From Acidobacteriota bacterium (GTDB lineage Bacteria; Acidobacteriota; Vicinamibacteria; Vicinamibacterales; CAVVIG01): a DNA stretch of 32,537 bases. This document shows positions 8,799-16,021 of this stretch, piece after piece; position 1 is the stretch's first letter, and the number at the start of each line of letters is the position of its first letter. A program made the translations under genes and the position numbers. Below the pieces are notes generated by a model. That model had not been told where the DNA came from and ran no database searches. It was given only the letters and a program-made list of their open reading frames with translations. The stretch spans positions 1 through 32,537 of the forward strand of contig QHWB01000072.1 in assembly GCA_003222395.1 (NCBI GenBank), read 5' to 3'.

Positions 8799-9157
8799 CG
8801 TCACCGGCGTCGCATCCCAGGTGGGGCGATCCGCGCTTGACGTCTTCTATAACACACTGGCTTTTCAGTTTGAGGTCTTGTCGGGCGGCCGAGGTCGTCG
8901 ACGGCAAACCGTCGACATCCCTGTGATCCGCAAATATTCCGTCCCACCGCTGTCTGCACCCGACGAAACGATCCGAGTTCGACAGACAACCAGTCGGTTC
9001 TCTTGAAGCCGCGAGCCAAGCGATACGGCTCGGGCCGTCTCCAACATGATGTCCAAGACTCGGATCGATTCAGGCGAACTCACGAGAACACAAGAGACGA
9101 TGCGAATGTGGATTAACTGCCCTGCGATCAAACGCTTGGACCAAACGCCGCGCGCCA
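8799..9157. other. Intergenic region downstream of the kinase
   Basis: No gene supported. Two hairpins are visible: the perfect one at 8897-8916 listed separately and a 6-bp cgagcc/ggctcg pair at 9012-9032. Confidence 0.4.
8897..8916 (+). terminator. Perfect 8-bp hairpin, possible terminator
   Basis: gtcgacgg-caaa-ccgtcgac forms an uninterrupted stem about 100 bases after the kinase stop codon. No T-run follows, so a Rho-independent terminator is only a possibility. Confidence 0.35.
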
Positions 9158-9404
9158 TCACCAGTTTAGAAAAACGCGTTCCGCACGGTTCGAGTCCCGT
9201 CGACACCGCCATTCTCCCGTTCCGTTGCCGCGCACGAGCAGGTCAAATGGCTTAGCGTAAGTGGCACAAAGACTTCCGCGATCGAACGTGCAGTTCGATA
9301 GCACCGTTTCGAGCAATCGGCGCTGTTCGGCCGAATTCTGCGATTTGTAGAGTTTCGGCCTGTTTTGCCAGTTCTAGAATTTTTTCGGCCGTGACCATCA
9401 TCGC
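9158..9404 (-). pseudogene. Large serine recombinase, C-terminal relic
   Basis: On the minus strand 9404-9353 reads MMVTAEKILELAKQAE and, after a frameshift of about two bases, 9352-9158 reads LYKSQNSAEQRRLLETVLSN then CTFDRGSLCATYAKPFDLLV, RGNGTGEWRCRRDSN and a stop. This is the coiled-coil/C-terminal end of site-specific serine recombinases of the resolvase superfamily (typical: NSAEQRRLLETVLSNCTF.RGSL.P.Y.KPFDLL..GN). The end of the frame runs into the complement of a tRNA 3' end, as often seen when such a gene lies at an attachment site. The catalytic domain is absent: upstream of 9404 the sequence switches abruptly to a di-heme oxidoreductase fragment. Confidence 0.85.
9184..9211 (+). 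tRNA. tRNA 3'-end fragment (probable attachment-site relic)
   Basis: The segment cacggttcgagtcccgtcga followed by caccgcca has a TTCGAGT T-loop, an acgg/ccgt stem that lacks one G of the normal cggg/cccg pairing, and an acceptor end with CCA. No complementary 5' acceptor (ggtgtcg) or cloverleaf lies upstream, so only the 3' part is left. It overlaps the 3' end of the recombinase relic on the other strand. Confidence 0.6.
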
Positions 9405-9410
9405 CGGTCG

Positions 9411-9710
9411 TGGCTGCGGACTGCCCGGTGATCCGAATATCGAGCCGCTCGACATGAACCAGCCGGCCGGATCGGCAAGCTTTTTTGCCGACAACCGCAA
9501 GTTCCTCACGCGCAAACTCTGGGGCACGGCGAACGAACCGCCGAAGCACTTTTGCCGAGACTGGCGTTCGAGACGCTCTCGGAGTACGACCAGGGATCAG
9601 TGATCGAGTTCCTCGAGACCCTGCAGGTTCTTCCGCCCGGCACAACGTTCCTCGTCGTCGATGAGCACGGCGAGAAGAAGCGCTGGCCGCCCCAGCATCA
9701 CATCGAGTGA
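9411..9710 (+). pseudogene. Di-heme oxidoreductase (DHOR-like) relic
   Basis: Frame one reads DPNIEPLDMNQPAGSASFFA then DNRKFLTRKLWGTANEPP, and after a frameshift near 9545 the frame ending at 9710 reads LPRLAFETLSEYDQGSVIEF then LETLQVLPPG. Both match the C-terminal half of periplasmic di-heme cytochrome c oxidoreductases (FLTRKLWGxANEPPxxHHG...ALSxxDxxxVIEFLKTLQVLPPG). The segment with the haem-side HHG motif between them is deleted. No CxxCH motif remains. It is flanked directly by the recombinase relic on the left. Confidence 0.75.
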
Positions 9711-9756
9711 AGAACTGGTCCGCGTCTGATGTGCAGTCCCAGCGGGGCGAGCAAGG

Positions 9757-9894
9757 TTATCCGTTGGATTCACTACCAGCGCCCAGCAGCGTTTGTCCGC
9801 CGGCCTGAATGAACGCTGCCCGTGCTTCCTGGTGACGCTGTTCCGCCTTCAGCAGAATCTCCCGGAATTCCTGACCGCGATACGAGATCTGCAT
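9757..9894 (-). pseudogene. Possible C-terminal gene remnant (45 codons)
   Basis: The minus-strand frame MQISYRGQEFREILLKAEQR followed by HQEARAAFIQAGGQTLLGAG and a TAA has the look of a real helical C-terminus (regular hydrophobic spacing, Glu/Arg/Gln-rich). A TGA closes the frame just upstream, at about 9915, and no ribosome site is seen. Family not recognised. 9895-10160 otherwise holds only the leader of the next gene. Confidence 0.35.
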
Positions 9895-10160
9895 CGCCGC
9901 ATACCGTCAGAGCGACAGATCCATCCGAGGGAACCCGAAGCAATCGATGGTCAGAGTGTTCTCCCCACTGCCCCTGGTCCGTTGCTTCGCTGTTTCTCGA
10001 GCCACCGCGGAGTGCGCCTCTGTAGGACCGATGACCCCTGATCGCAGCAAAGCGGGAAAGGAGCCGTGATGAAAGACTTGGCCGTAGTCGGGGTCCATCA
10101 GTGTAGGATTGGGCCCGTTCAGGCGTCAAAATGCAATCCATCGAAGAGGAGGATGAGCAA

Positions 10161-10652
10161 ATGGAGCACATCATCGGCAAGCTGCTTCAGGACTACGAAC
10201 GTGGAAAGATGACTCGCCGCCAGCTCATTCAGACCCTGGCGCTCACAGCGACGGCGGCGTCCACGGTGGGTACCGCGGAGGCGGCTCCCCCAGCTAATGC
10301 CGTCTACATTAACCACGTTTCGATGCAGGTCGCCGATTACACGAAGACGCGCGATTTCTATTCGGGTCTCTTCGGGATGAAGGTGACGGAAGACGATGGA
10401 AAAACACAGTGCCGTCTGACGTTTGGCGACAACATTCTCATTGCTCGGAATGCCAGCAGCCGGCCTGGCGGCAAAGTAGGGGTTGATCACATTGCGTACA
10501 CGCTGGCCAATTGGGACACAGATAAGACCGTCAAGCCGGCGGTTGAAGCGGAGCTGAAGCGTCGCGGGTTGAAGATACGAACGACTGAACGCAGCTTCCA
10601 CGTCCAGGATCCGGACGGCTTTGAAGCGCAGATGGGCGGCAAAACGCAATAA
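10161..10652 (+). CDS. Exported VOC (glyoxalase-fold) protein
   Basis: ATG at 10161 behind AGAGGAGGA; an in-frame GTG or ATG further upstream lacks a site. The 163-residue protein begins with a 30-residue helical N-terminus (MEHIIGKLLQDYERGKM), followed by TRRQLIQTLALTATAAST, which has the twin-arginine/hydrophobic pattern of a Tat signal. The rest is one VOC module pair: YINHVSMQVADYTKTRDFYS, GLFGMKVTEDDGKTQCRLTF, then VGVDHIAYTLANW and FHVQDPDGFEAQMGG. The metal ligands expected of the fold are the His of INHVS, the His of VDHIAY and a Glu in the last strand. Substrate unknown; likely a small periplasmic dioxygenase- or lyase-like enzyme. Confidence 0.85.
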   Translation: MEHIIGKLLQDYERGKMTRRQLIQTLALTATAASTVGTAEAAPPANAVYINHVSMQVADYTKTRDFYSGLFGMKVTEDDGKTQCRLTFGDNILIARNASSRPGGKVGVDHIAYTLANWDTDKTVKPAVEAELKRRGLKIRTTERSFHVQDPDGFEAQMGGKTQ

Positions 10653-10673
10653 AGGCCTGACCGGTGTTGAAGA

Positions 10674-10691
10674 CGCCGCTTTCTTTCGGCG
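10674..10691 (+). terminator. Weak hairpin followed by T-rich tract
   Basis: cgccg-ctttcttt-cggcg stem shortly after the VOC stop, followed by cgcttgtttctt. The stem is short and the T-run interrupted. Confidence 0.3.
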
Positions 10692-10788
10692 CGCTTGTTT
10701 CTTGGCCGCAGCTGCAGGTCTTAAATACTGTCTCGCCTCCGATACGCCACGCGCTCGCAACGGTGACGCTCGAGCCACGAGAACGGGC

Positions 10789-10794
10789 TATAGT
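10789..10794 (+). promoter_or_regulatory. Probable -10 box (TATAGT) of the cupin gene
   Basis: TATAGT lies 35 bases before the GTG start and leaves room for a short leader with an AAAGGAG site. The -35 region (around 10763-10771) is not a clear match. Confidence 0.35.
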
Positions 10795-10828
10795 GGCGCG
10801 CATTGCGAATACGGAAAGGAGACCTCCC

Positions 10829-11305
10829 GTGAAAAAGGTGAAACACGTCGTCGGATTTGCCGTACTCGTCGTCACAGCGGTCGTTGGTGCCGCAGCGCAA
10901 CAGCCGGCGCGTGGCACTCCTCCGCCGCCGCAACCTTTGACCACTAGCAAATATCTCAGCCATGACACGGTCGCCGGCTGTTCGAAAGCCGGGACGTTCG
11001 TCAACACGCCCGAGTACATCGTTCAATGCAGCAACCGCACCGGCCCGGGCGTGGTCGAAGTCCACACAAAAGAAACCGATGTGATCTACGTGATTGATGG
11101 CAGCGCGACGTTCGTCACCGGCGGCAAGGCGCAGAACGTGACGGCCACCAATCCGCTGCAGCCTCGTGGCACCGATATCCAGGGCGGCGAGGCTCATCAT
11201 CTCACCAAGGGCGATGTGATCGTGGTTCCCGCGGGACAGCCGCATTGGTTCAAGGAAGTGGCCGGTTCGGTCAGCTATTACGTGGTAAAAGTGCTCAAAC
11301 AATGA
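10829..11305 (+). CDS. Secreted cupin-domain protein
   Basis: GTG start at 10829 with AAAGGAG 8 bases upstream; a longer open frame upstream has no site and no signal peptide. Residues 1-24 are a signal peptide (MKKVKHVVGFAVLVVTAVVG). The cupin barrel covers about residues 60-155: motif 1 GVVEVHTKETDVIYVIDGSA followed by TFVTGG, and motif 2 GDVIVVPAGQPHWFKEV. The first-motif His and Glu and the second-motif His are present, enough for metal binding. Length (158) is typical of single-domain cupins. Substrate unknown; periplasmic. It follows the VOC gene on the same strand after 176 bases with its own probable promoter. Confidence 0.85.
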   Translation: MKKVKHVVGFAVLVVTAVVGAAAQQPARGTPPPPQPLTTSKYLSHDTVAGCSKAGTFVNTPEYIVQCSNRTGPGVVEVHTKETDVIYVIDGSATFVTGGKAQNVTATNPLQPRGTDIQGGEAHHLTKGDVIVVPAGQPHWFKEVAGSVSYYVVKVLKQ

Positions 11306-11418
11306 GCGGATTCGTGGCCGCTCCCGGTTCCAGGCTATCGCGCGCCAAAACGTCATCGGATCGCGCCGCTGGCAAAATTCCATTCCGCCAGCACTCTCCG
11401 TGAGGGCTTAGAGGGGAA

Positions 11419-11604
11419 CGAAATTGCCGATTTGGGGTCCGCGACTCGCTGCTCGTCGTGCAGATTGCGATCTGCGCCGTGCTGGTCACCTCGTCGATCG
11501 TCGCGGTCCGCGGTCCGATCCGTTCGCAGCACCTGGATTTCGGTTTCCAGCCGAACAACGCCCTGCTCGTCGAAACCGATCTGACGATGGGCGAAATCGT
11601 TTGA
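11419..11604 (+). pseudogene. Orphan MacB-type ABC permease (FtsX-like) relic
   Basis: The frame reads RFGVRDSLLVVQIAICAVLV then TSSIVAVRGPIRSQHLDFGF and QPNNALLVETDLTM, ending at a TGA at 11602. This matches the membrane segment and following periplasmic start in the middle of the large duplicated permeases abundant in Acidobacteria (RDxLLVVQIAxCAVLVTSSLVAVRGLxRS...FGFxPxNAxLVETDL). The parts before and after, normally hundreds of residues, are missing. Confidence 0.8.
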
Positions 11605-11611
11605 CGCCGGC

Positions 11612-11854
11612 TCACCCGCTCCAAATCATCCATTCGCCACACGACTCGATTGAGCATGTGTGTCCAAAACTCCTTCGGACGAGATCGTCGGCCGCCGCCT
11701 TCGCCGCCTCGAGTCGCGTGAACGCCTTCCGCCCACGCTGCACGGCACCAGACGGCTCGTGTGACACGGCGATCTCATATGACCCGGCCGGCAGGACGAT
11801 GACATTCGCCGTCAGGTCATGACCGTGATGGCGTCGCCAGGTGTGAATGGCCAT
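11612..11854 (-). CDS. Small hypothetical protein (80 aa)
   Basis: The frame beginning MAIHTWRRHHGHDLTANVIV runs to 11612. It contains strand-like LPAGSYEIAVSHEPSG, a helix FTRLEAAKAAADDLVRRSFG and a C-terminal CSIESCGEWMIW with a CxxxxC pair. The periodicity and composition suggest a genuine small protein, cytosolic, possibly metal- or disulfide-stabilised. No strong ribosome site is seen before the ATG at 11854; a further ATG at 11902 would add 16 residues. Upstream on the same strand another frame ends FEASVSLMNAPLSLVGEIVK right before this start, so this gene sits at the end of the CzcA relic and may be chance survival. Confidence 0.5.
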   Translation of the reverse strand: MAIHTWRRHHGHDLTANVIVLPAGSYEIAVSHEPSGAVQRGRKAFTRLEAAKAAADDLVRRSFGHTCSIESCGEWMIWSG

Positions 11855-11889
11855 GTCACAAGGACGTCTTGACGATTTCGCCGACGAGC

Positions 11890-12245
11890 GACAGGGGAGC
11901 ATTCATCAACGAGACCGACGCTTCAAAGCGCTGCCTTGCGTCAGCGACAACCCACCTTGATCGCGACCGCGGATGTTCGTCCGAACCGTGATCTGTCGTT
12001 GGCTCTCTCTGCGCGCGACGATCGTCGCGCCCTTCATTACGTTGCTCGGCGCACCGAGCGGCTGAGCGCCAGTTCGATCAGTCGCTGAATATCGTCGACA
12101 CTCAGACCGCATCGGGCGAGCTGCTGACGATTGAGAGAAATCCGAAGCTGTGCTTGATCGGGCTTCCTGTTCAATTGCTGAATCGGCCGCGCCAGGTACC
12201 TGTCTGATCACGTCCAGCGAACGGGTGGCGAGGCTCCGCAGGCTC
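11890..12245 (-). pseudogene. CzcA-type heavy-metal RND pump relic
   Basis: Three minus-strand pieces in consecutive but shifted frames match CzcA/CnrA-type inner-membrane pumps: SLDVIRQVPGAADSAIEQEA at about 12230-12165, DQAQLRISLNRQQLARCGLS then VDDIQRLIELAL at 12165-12060, and NVMKGATIVARRESQRQITV then RTNIRGRDQGG and ADARQRFEASV at 12040-11895. These are the periplasmic porter segments in their correct order. About 40 codons are missing between the second and third. The intact CusA-like pump at 20905 belongs to another subgroup, so this is not its duplicate. Confidence 0.8.
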
Positions 12246-12546
12246 GCCGACGAGAGAGCGAGCGCTGCACAACGACGGACGGCCTTGACCGCGGCCACTA
12301 CTGCAGGCGGTGTGCCGCTCGGTGCGCCGCCGAAAAGCGCGACGCGCCTGTATATGTCAACGATCTGTCCGGGCGTTCTGCAGGGGGCGTCGAGGGAACT
12401 TCCTGCATTTTGCATGGACATCACATCGCGACTGGCCCCGACACGTCATCCGTGCAACGCGATAGGATCGAGTTCTTCGGCGGCATCTATTTCAGAGGCG
12501 CCAGAGACCGGCGAGGTGCCAGCGTGTCAAGACTCTTGCAAGTTGG
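12246..12546. other. Region upstream of the two-component operon
   Basis: No gene supported. The minus-strand open frame here continues from the CzcA relic without recognisable similarity. No clear -35/-10 pair or sigma-54 site (TGGCAC-N5-TTGC) is visible before the regulator gene. Confidence 0.4.
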
Positions 12547-13941
12547 ATGGGCCCGATGACTGGACGTGCGACGGCGTGCCACGCCCCGTGGGCCGCACTG
12601 GTCGTCGACGATGACGCCGGCGTCCGGCAATCATTGCGACTGTGCCTCGAGGCCACTGGCGCGCGTGTGCTCGGTGTTGCCACCGGCAAGGCCGCGTTGG
12701 AGGCGCTCGATCGTGGACACTTCGATGTGGTGTTTCTCGATCTCTGGCTCGGACCGGAGGCTGGGATGGATCTCCTCCCAGAGCTGCTGCAACGTCAGAC
12801 CGACTTGGGGGTGATCGTCGTGACGGCCTTCGCGTCCATCGAAAGCGCCGTCGATGCCGTCAAACGTGGCGCGGTCGACTACATTCCGAAACCCTTCACG
12901 CCCGATCAGATTCGGCTGACCGCAAATCGTGTGCTGGAAGCGCAGCGGCTGAAGCGCCGCCTCGCGGAGCTCGAAGAAGAGCTCGACCAGAGCGGCGAGC
13001 CGTCGTTGTTCGAAACGCACAGCCAGACGTTTCGCCAATTCCTGCAGATGGCCGGACGGGCCGCCGCGTCGGACGCCGTCGTGTTGCTTCGTGGCGAGAG
13101 TGGCACTGGCAAGAACGTGCTCGCACGTTGGCTCCGCGCGAATAGCTCACGCGCCGCGGGACCTTTTGCGACGGCGAACTGTCCGGCCCTGTCGGGCGAC
13201 TTGATGACGAGCGCTCTATTTGGACATCGACGGGGCGCGTTTACAGGAGCGATCGCCGACGTCGCCGGCAAAGTCCAGGAGGCCGAAGGCGGCACGCTCT
13301 TCCTCGACGAAGTTGGCGAACTCACGGCCGATGCTCAAGGCCGGCTTCTGCGTTTTCTCAACGATCGCACGTACGAGCGTCTTGGAGAAGCGCGCGAGCG
13401 CCAAGCCGACGTGCGCGTGTTGGCGGCCACCAATCGCGTGCTCGAAGACGAAGTGCGCAGCGGGCGCTTTCGAGAGGATCTTTTCTATCGTCTGAACGTG
13501 ATCACCCTGACACTCCCACCCCTTCGAGATCGTGGGGAGGACGTAGCGCTATTGGCCGACCATTACCTCGCGATGTTCAGTCGGAAGCAACGGCGTCCAG
13601 CATTGACGTTCTCGAACGAAACGAAAGCGGCGCTGTTGACGCATGCATGGCCGGGCAATCTTCGCGAATTACGAAACGCCGTCGAGCGCGCGGTAATTTT
13701 GGCGCCCGCGAACGTGCTGACCCCGATCGACCTCGGTCTAGGTTCGCAGACGGCGTTCCTTTCGGACGGGCAAGTGGAACCCTTGGCGCGCGTCGGCGCA
13801 CCGATTTCGCTGGAAGCGCTGGAACGCGAGCACATTGCCCGCGTCGTCGCGCAATCGCCTTCGCTCGAGGCGGCGGCGCGAACGCTGGAGATCGACGCCA
13901 CAACGCTCCAACGCAAACGCAAACGGTTTGGGTTGTCGTAA
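12547..13941 (+). CDS. AlgB/NtrC-type sigma-54 response regulator
   Basis: The 464-residue protein has three modules. The receiver (about 16-125) carries the acidic pair Asp21-Asp23 (LVVDDDAG), phosphoacceptor Asp65 (VVFLDLWLG), Thr93 and Lys115 (YIPKPF). The AAA+ domain (about 155-385) has Walker A GESGTGK (183-189), the sigma-54 contact loop GAFTGA (230-235) and Walker B GGTLFLDEVGE. The C-terminus is a Fis-type helix-turn-helix ending TLQRKRKRFGLS. It should activate sigma-54 promoters after phosphorylation, most like AlgB. The start is either the ATG at 12547 or the one at 12556; neither has a strong site. The next gene, a kinase, overlaps it by one base. Confidence 0.95.
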   Translation: MGPMTGRATACHAPWAALVVDDDAGVRQSLRLCLEATGARVLGVATGKAALEALDRGHFDVVFLDLWLGPEAGMDLLPELLQRQTDLGVIVVTAFASIESAVDAVKRGAVDYIPKPFTPDQIRLTANRVLEAQRLKRRLAELEEELDQSGEPSLFETHSQTFRQFLQMAGRAAASDAVVLLRGESGTGKNVLARWLRANSSRAAGPFATANCPALSGDLMTSALFGHRRGAFTGAIADVAGKVQEAEGGTLFLDEVGELTADAQGRLLRFLNDRTYERLGEARERQADVRVLAATNRVLEDEVRSGRFREDLFYRLNVITLTLPPLRDRGEDVALLADHYLAMFSRKQRRPALTFSNETKAALLTHAWPGNLRELRNAVERAVILAPANVLTPIDLGLGSQTAFLSDGQVEPLARVGAPISLEALEREHIARVVAQSPSLEAAARTLEIDATTLQRKRKRFGLS

Positions 13942-15908
13942 TGAGCGAAGCGCGAGCGACGGAATCCCGGATGGGCGCTGATCGGGGGACGGGAGCCAAT
14001 TCGATGATGCGCATGGGTCTGCGGCTCCGGTTCGGCGTGGCGGCAGTCCTGCTGGTCTGCACGACTGTGATTGCGAGCGTCTGGACCCTGGCGGCTTTGT
14101 CCAAGCTCAGTGGTCTCGTGACGGACACGGTCCGAGAGAGTGAGTCGGTCACGGCCGTCACATCGAAACTCTCGGGTGCCCTCGAGCGGGAAGACGACGC
14201 CGTTCTGCTCGTCCTCGCCGGCGACGCGCGCGGCATGACGGTGCTCTCGCAGGAACGCACGGTGGTCGACAAAGCGGTGGCAGACCTCTTTGACGTGCTC
14301 GGACCGGCGGACGAACAAGAGTTGGCCAAACCTTTGGAGTCCGCGCTCCAGGCGTACCGCCGGGCAGCCGATGCGCTCGCTGCTGTTGCGCCCGAACGTG
14401 AAGCGCTCGTTCACTATCATCAGAAGGCGAATCCGCTGTTGCGGCGCGCCGTTGCCCTCACAACGGTCATTCGCGATCGGCACTTCGAGCTCGCACGAAG
14501 GACCGTGACTGGTGCAAAAGACGAGGCGACCGCGTCGCGGAGCGCGGTGCTCGTGATCACCCTCGCCGCGCTCACGTTCGCAGTGGTGGTCGCGTGGCAC
14601 TTGACGAGCCGGGTCGTTGGTCCGCTCCGCCGGCTCACGCGCGGCGCCAACGCAATCCGAGAAGGCCGCTTCGATGAGCGGTTCGAAATCTCGTCACGTG
14701 ACGAGCTCGGTGAGTTGGCCTCGGTGTTCAACCAGATGACGGCGGACCTCGCTGAGTTCCGCCGTACGAATGTCGGCGAAGTCGTCCGCGCGAAGAACAC
14801 ACTCGAGTCCACGCTCGAGGCGCTGCCAGATGCTGTGGTGCTCCTCGACGCAGACTGTCGGATCTTGTCGATGAACCGTGCTGCACTGAGGGCATTCGAC
14901 GCCGCCGGTGTGCGCAATCCGACCGGTCTCGAAGACTTGCAGGTCGACGGCCTCGATCGGGTGACGATCGCCGAGGCAATCAGGACCGGCGCGAACGCGG
15001 CACCGGTCACCGACCTCGCTCGCACCATCGCCGTCGAGCGCGATGGAACCATGCAACGTCTGCTGCCGCGCGTCGTGCCGGTGCCAGGTCTGACGCCGCA
15101 ACAGAGCGGGGCCATTCTCCTGCTGTATGACGTGACCGACCTCGTGCGGCTCGACGAGATGCGCTCGGAGCTCGTCGCGGTCGCGTCGCACGAATTGCAA
15201 ACGCCGCTGACGACGCTGCGGATGACGCTGCTCATGCTGAAAGAAGCGGCTGGCGCGCTGCCGGCTCGTGAACGGGAGCTGGTGGACACGTCGTTGATTG
15301 GGGTCGAACAACTGAGTGAGACTGTTCACGAATTTCTCGATTTGACGCGGATCGAAGCGGGTGAGCTTCGCCTGAACGTCGAACCGGTGCATCTGTCGGC
15401 ACTCTTCACCGAAGTGGCGCGACGGGCCGAGCCTCAGGCGAACGCCCAGGGCGTGCACATCCGGTCGATGGTCGACGCTGGACTCCCTTCGGTGTGGGGC
15501 GACCAGCGGCGGCTCCGCGTGGTCCTGGACAACATCGTGTCCAATGCCCTCAAGTACACACCCACGGAAGGTACTGTGACGCTCGAAGCGCATCGCGCGG
15601 TTCGACATGAAAGCGGCCCGTCAGATCGAGTGACCATCAGCGTCTCGGACACGGGTCCTGGCGTACCGTCGGCATTTCGCGATCGCGTCTTCGAGAAGTT
15701 CTTCCGGTTGGAGCGTCAGCAACCGGAGGATCGATCACACGCCCGTGGGGCCGGCATTGGTCTCTACATGTGCCGGCAGATCGTCGAATTGCATGGCGGG
15801 CACATCGAGTGCAGGGCCGCGAGCGACGAACGCGGCGCGCGCTTCACGGTGGAGTTACCGGTTGACGGCTCGGTTGCGATTCCCGTTGTCAGCGAATATA
15901 TCGGGTGA
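13941..15908 (+). CDS. KinB-like membrane sensor histidine kinase
   Basis: Starts at the ATG at 13941, which shares its first base with the TAA of the regulator (TAATG), so translation is probably coupled; the longer open frame upstream is a shadow of the regulator. 655 residues: transmembrane helix 1 about 30-52 (VAAVLLVCTTVIASVWTLAA), a periplasmic four-helix sensor region, transmembrane helix 2 about 195-215 (VLVITLAALTFAVVVAWHL), HAMP (RVVGPLRRLTRGANAI...FDERFE), a PAS domain beginning LESTLEALPDAVVLLDADC, HisKA with SELVAVASHELQTPLTTLRM, and an ATPase domain with N-box NIVSNALKYTP, SDTGPGVP and GAGIGLYMCRQIVELHGG. It should phosphorylate the upstream regulator. The ligand is unknown. Confidence 0.95.
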   Translation: MSEARATESRMGADRGTGANSMMRMGLRLRFGVAAVLLVCTTVIASVWTLAALSKLSGLVTDTVRESESVTAVTSKLSGALEREDDAVLLVLAGDARGMTVLSQERTVVDKAVADLFDVLGPADEQELAKPLESALQAYRRAADALAAVAPEREALVHYHQKANPLLRRAVALTTVIRDRHFELARRTVTGAKDEATASRSAVLVITLAALTFAVVVAWHLTSRVVGPLRRLTRGANAIREGRFDERFEISSRDELGELASVFNQMTADLAEFRRTNVGEVVRAKNTLESTLEALPDAVVLLDADCRILSMNRAALRAFDAAGVRNPTGLEDLQVDGLDRVTIAEAIRTGANAAPVTDLARTIAVERDGTMQRLLPRVVPVPGLTPQQSGAILLLYDVTDLVRLDEMRSELVAVASHELQTPLTTLRMTLLMLKEAAGALPARERELVDTSLIGVEQLSETVHEFLDLTRIEAGELRLNVEPVHLSALFTEVARRAEPQANAQGVHIRSMVDAGLPSVWGDQRRLRVVLDNIVSNALKYTPTEGTVTLEAHRAVRHESGPSDRVTISVSDTGPGVPSAFRDRVFEKFFRLERQQPEDRSHARGAGIGLYMCRQIVELHGGHIECRAASDERGARFTVELPVDGSVAIPVVSEYIG

Positions 15909-15930
15909 ACATGTCAAGAGGTGACCGACG

Positions 15931-16005
15931 ATGCGGCGCGGCTGGACGATCGGCCTCATGCTGACGGCAATCATCGGTCTCGTGCGCCGCACCTCCAACC
16001 GATGA
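15931..16005 (+). other. Possible 24-residue hydrophobic ORF
   Basis: MRRGWTIGLMLTAIIGLVRR then TSNR and a stop, with GAGGTGA 9 bases upstream. It has one short hydrophobic segment between positive ends and lies between the kinase and the Nramp gene. It may be a small membrane peptide or a remnant; nothing else supports it. Confidence 0.3.
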
Positions 16006-16021
16006 GACAGCCAGTCACATC

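Noticed and set aside
12246-12546. Sigma-54 promoter upstream of the AlgB-like regulator
   Set aside because: No TGGCAC-N5-TTGC pattern in either direction.
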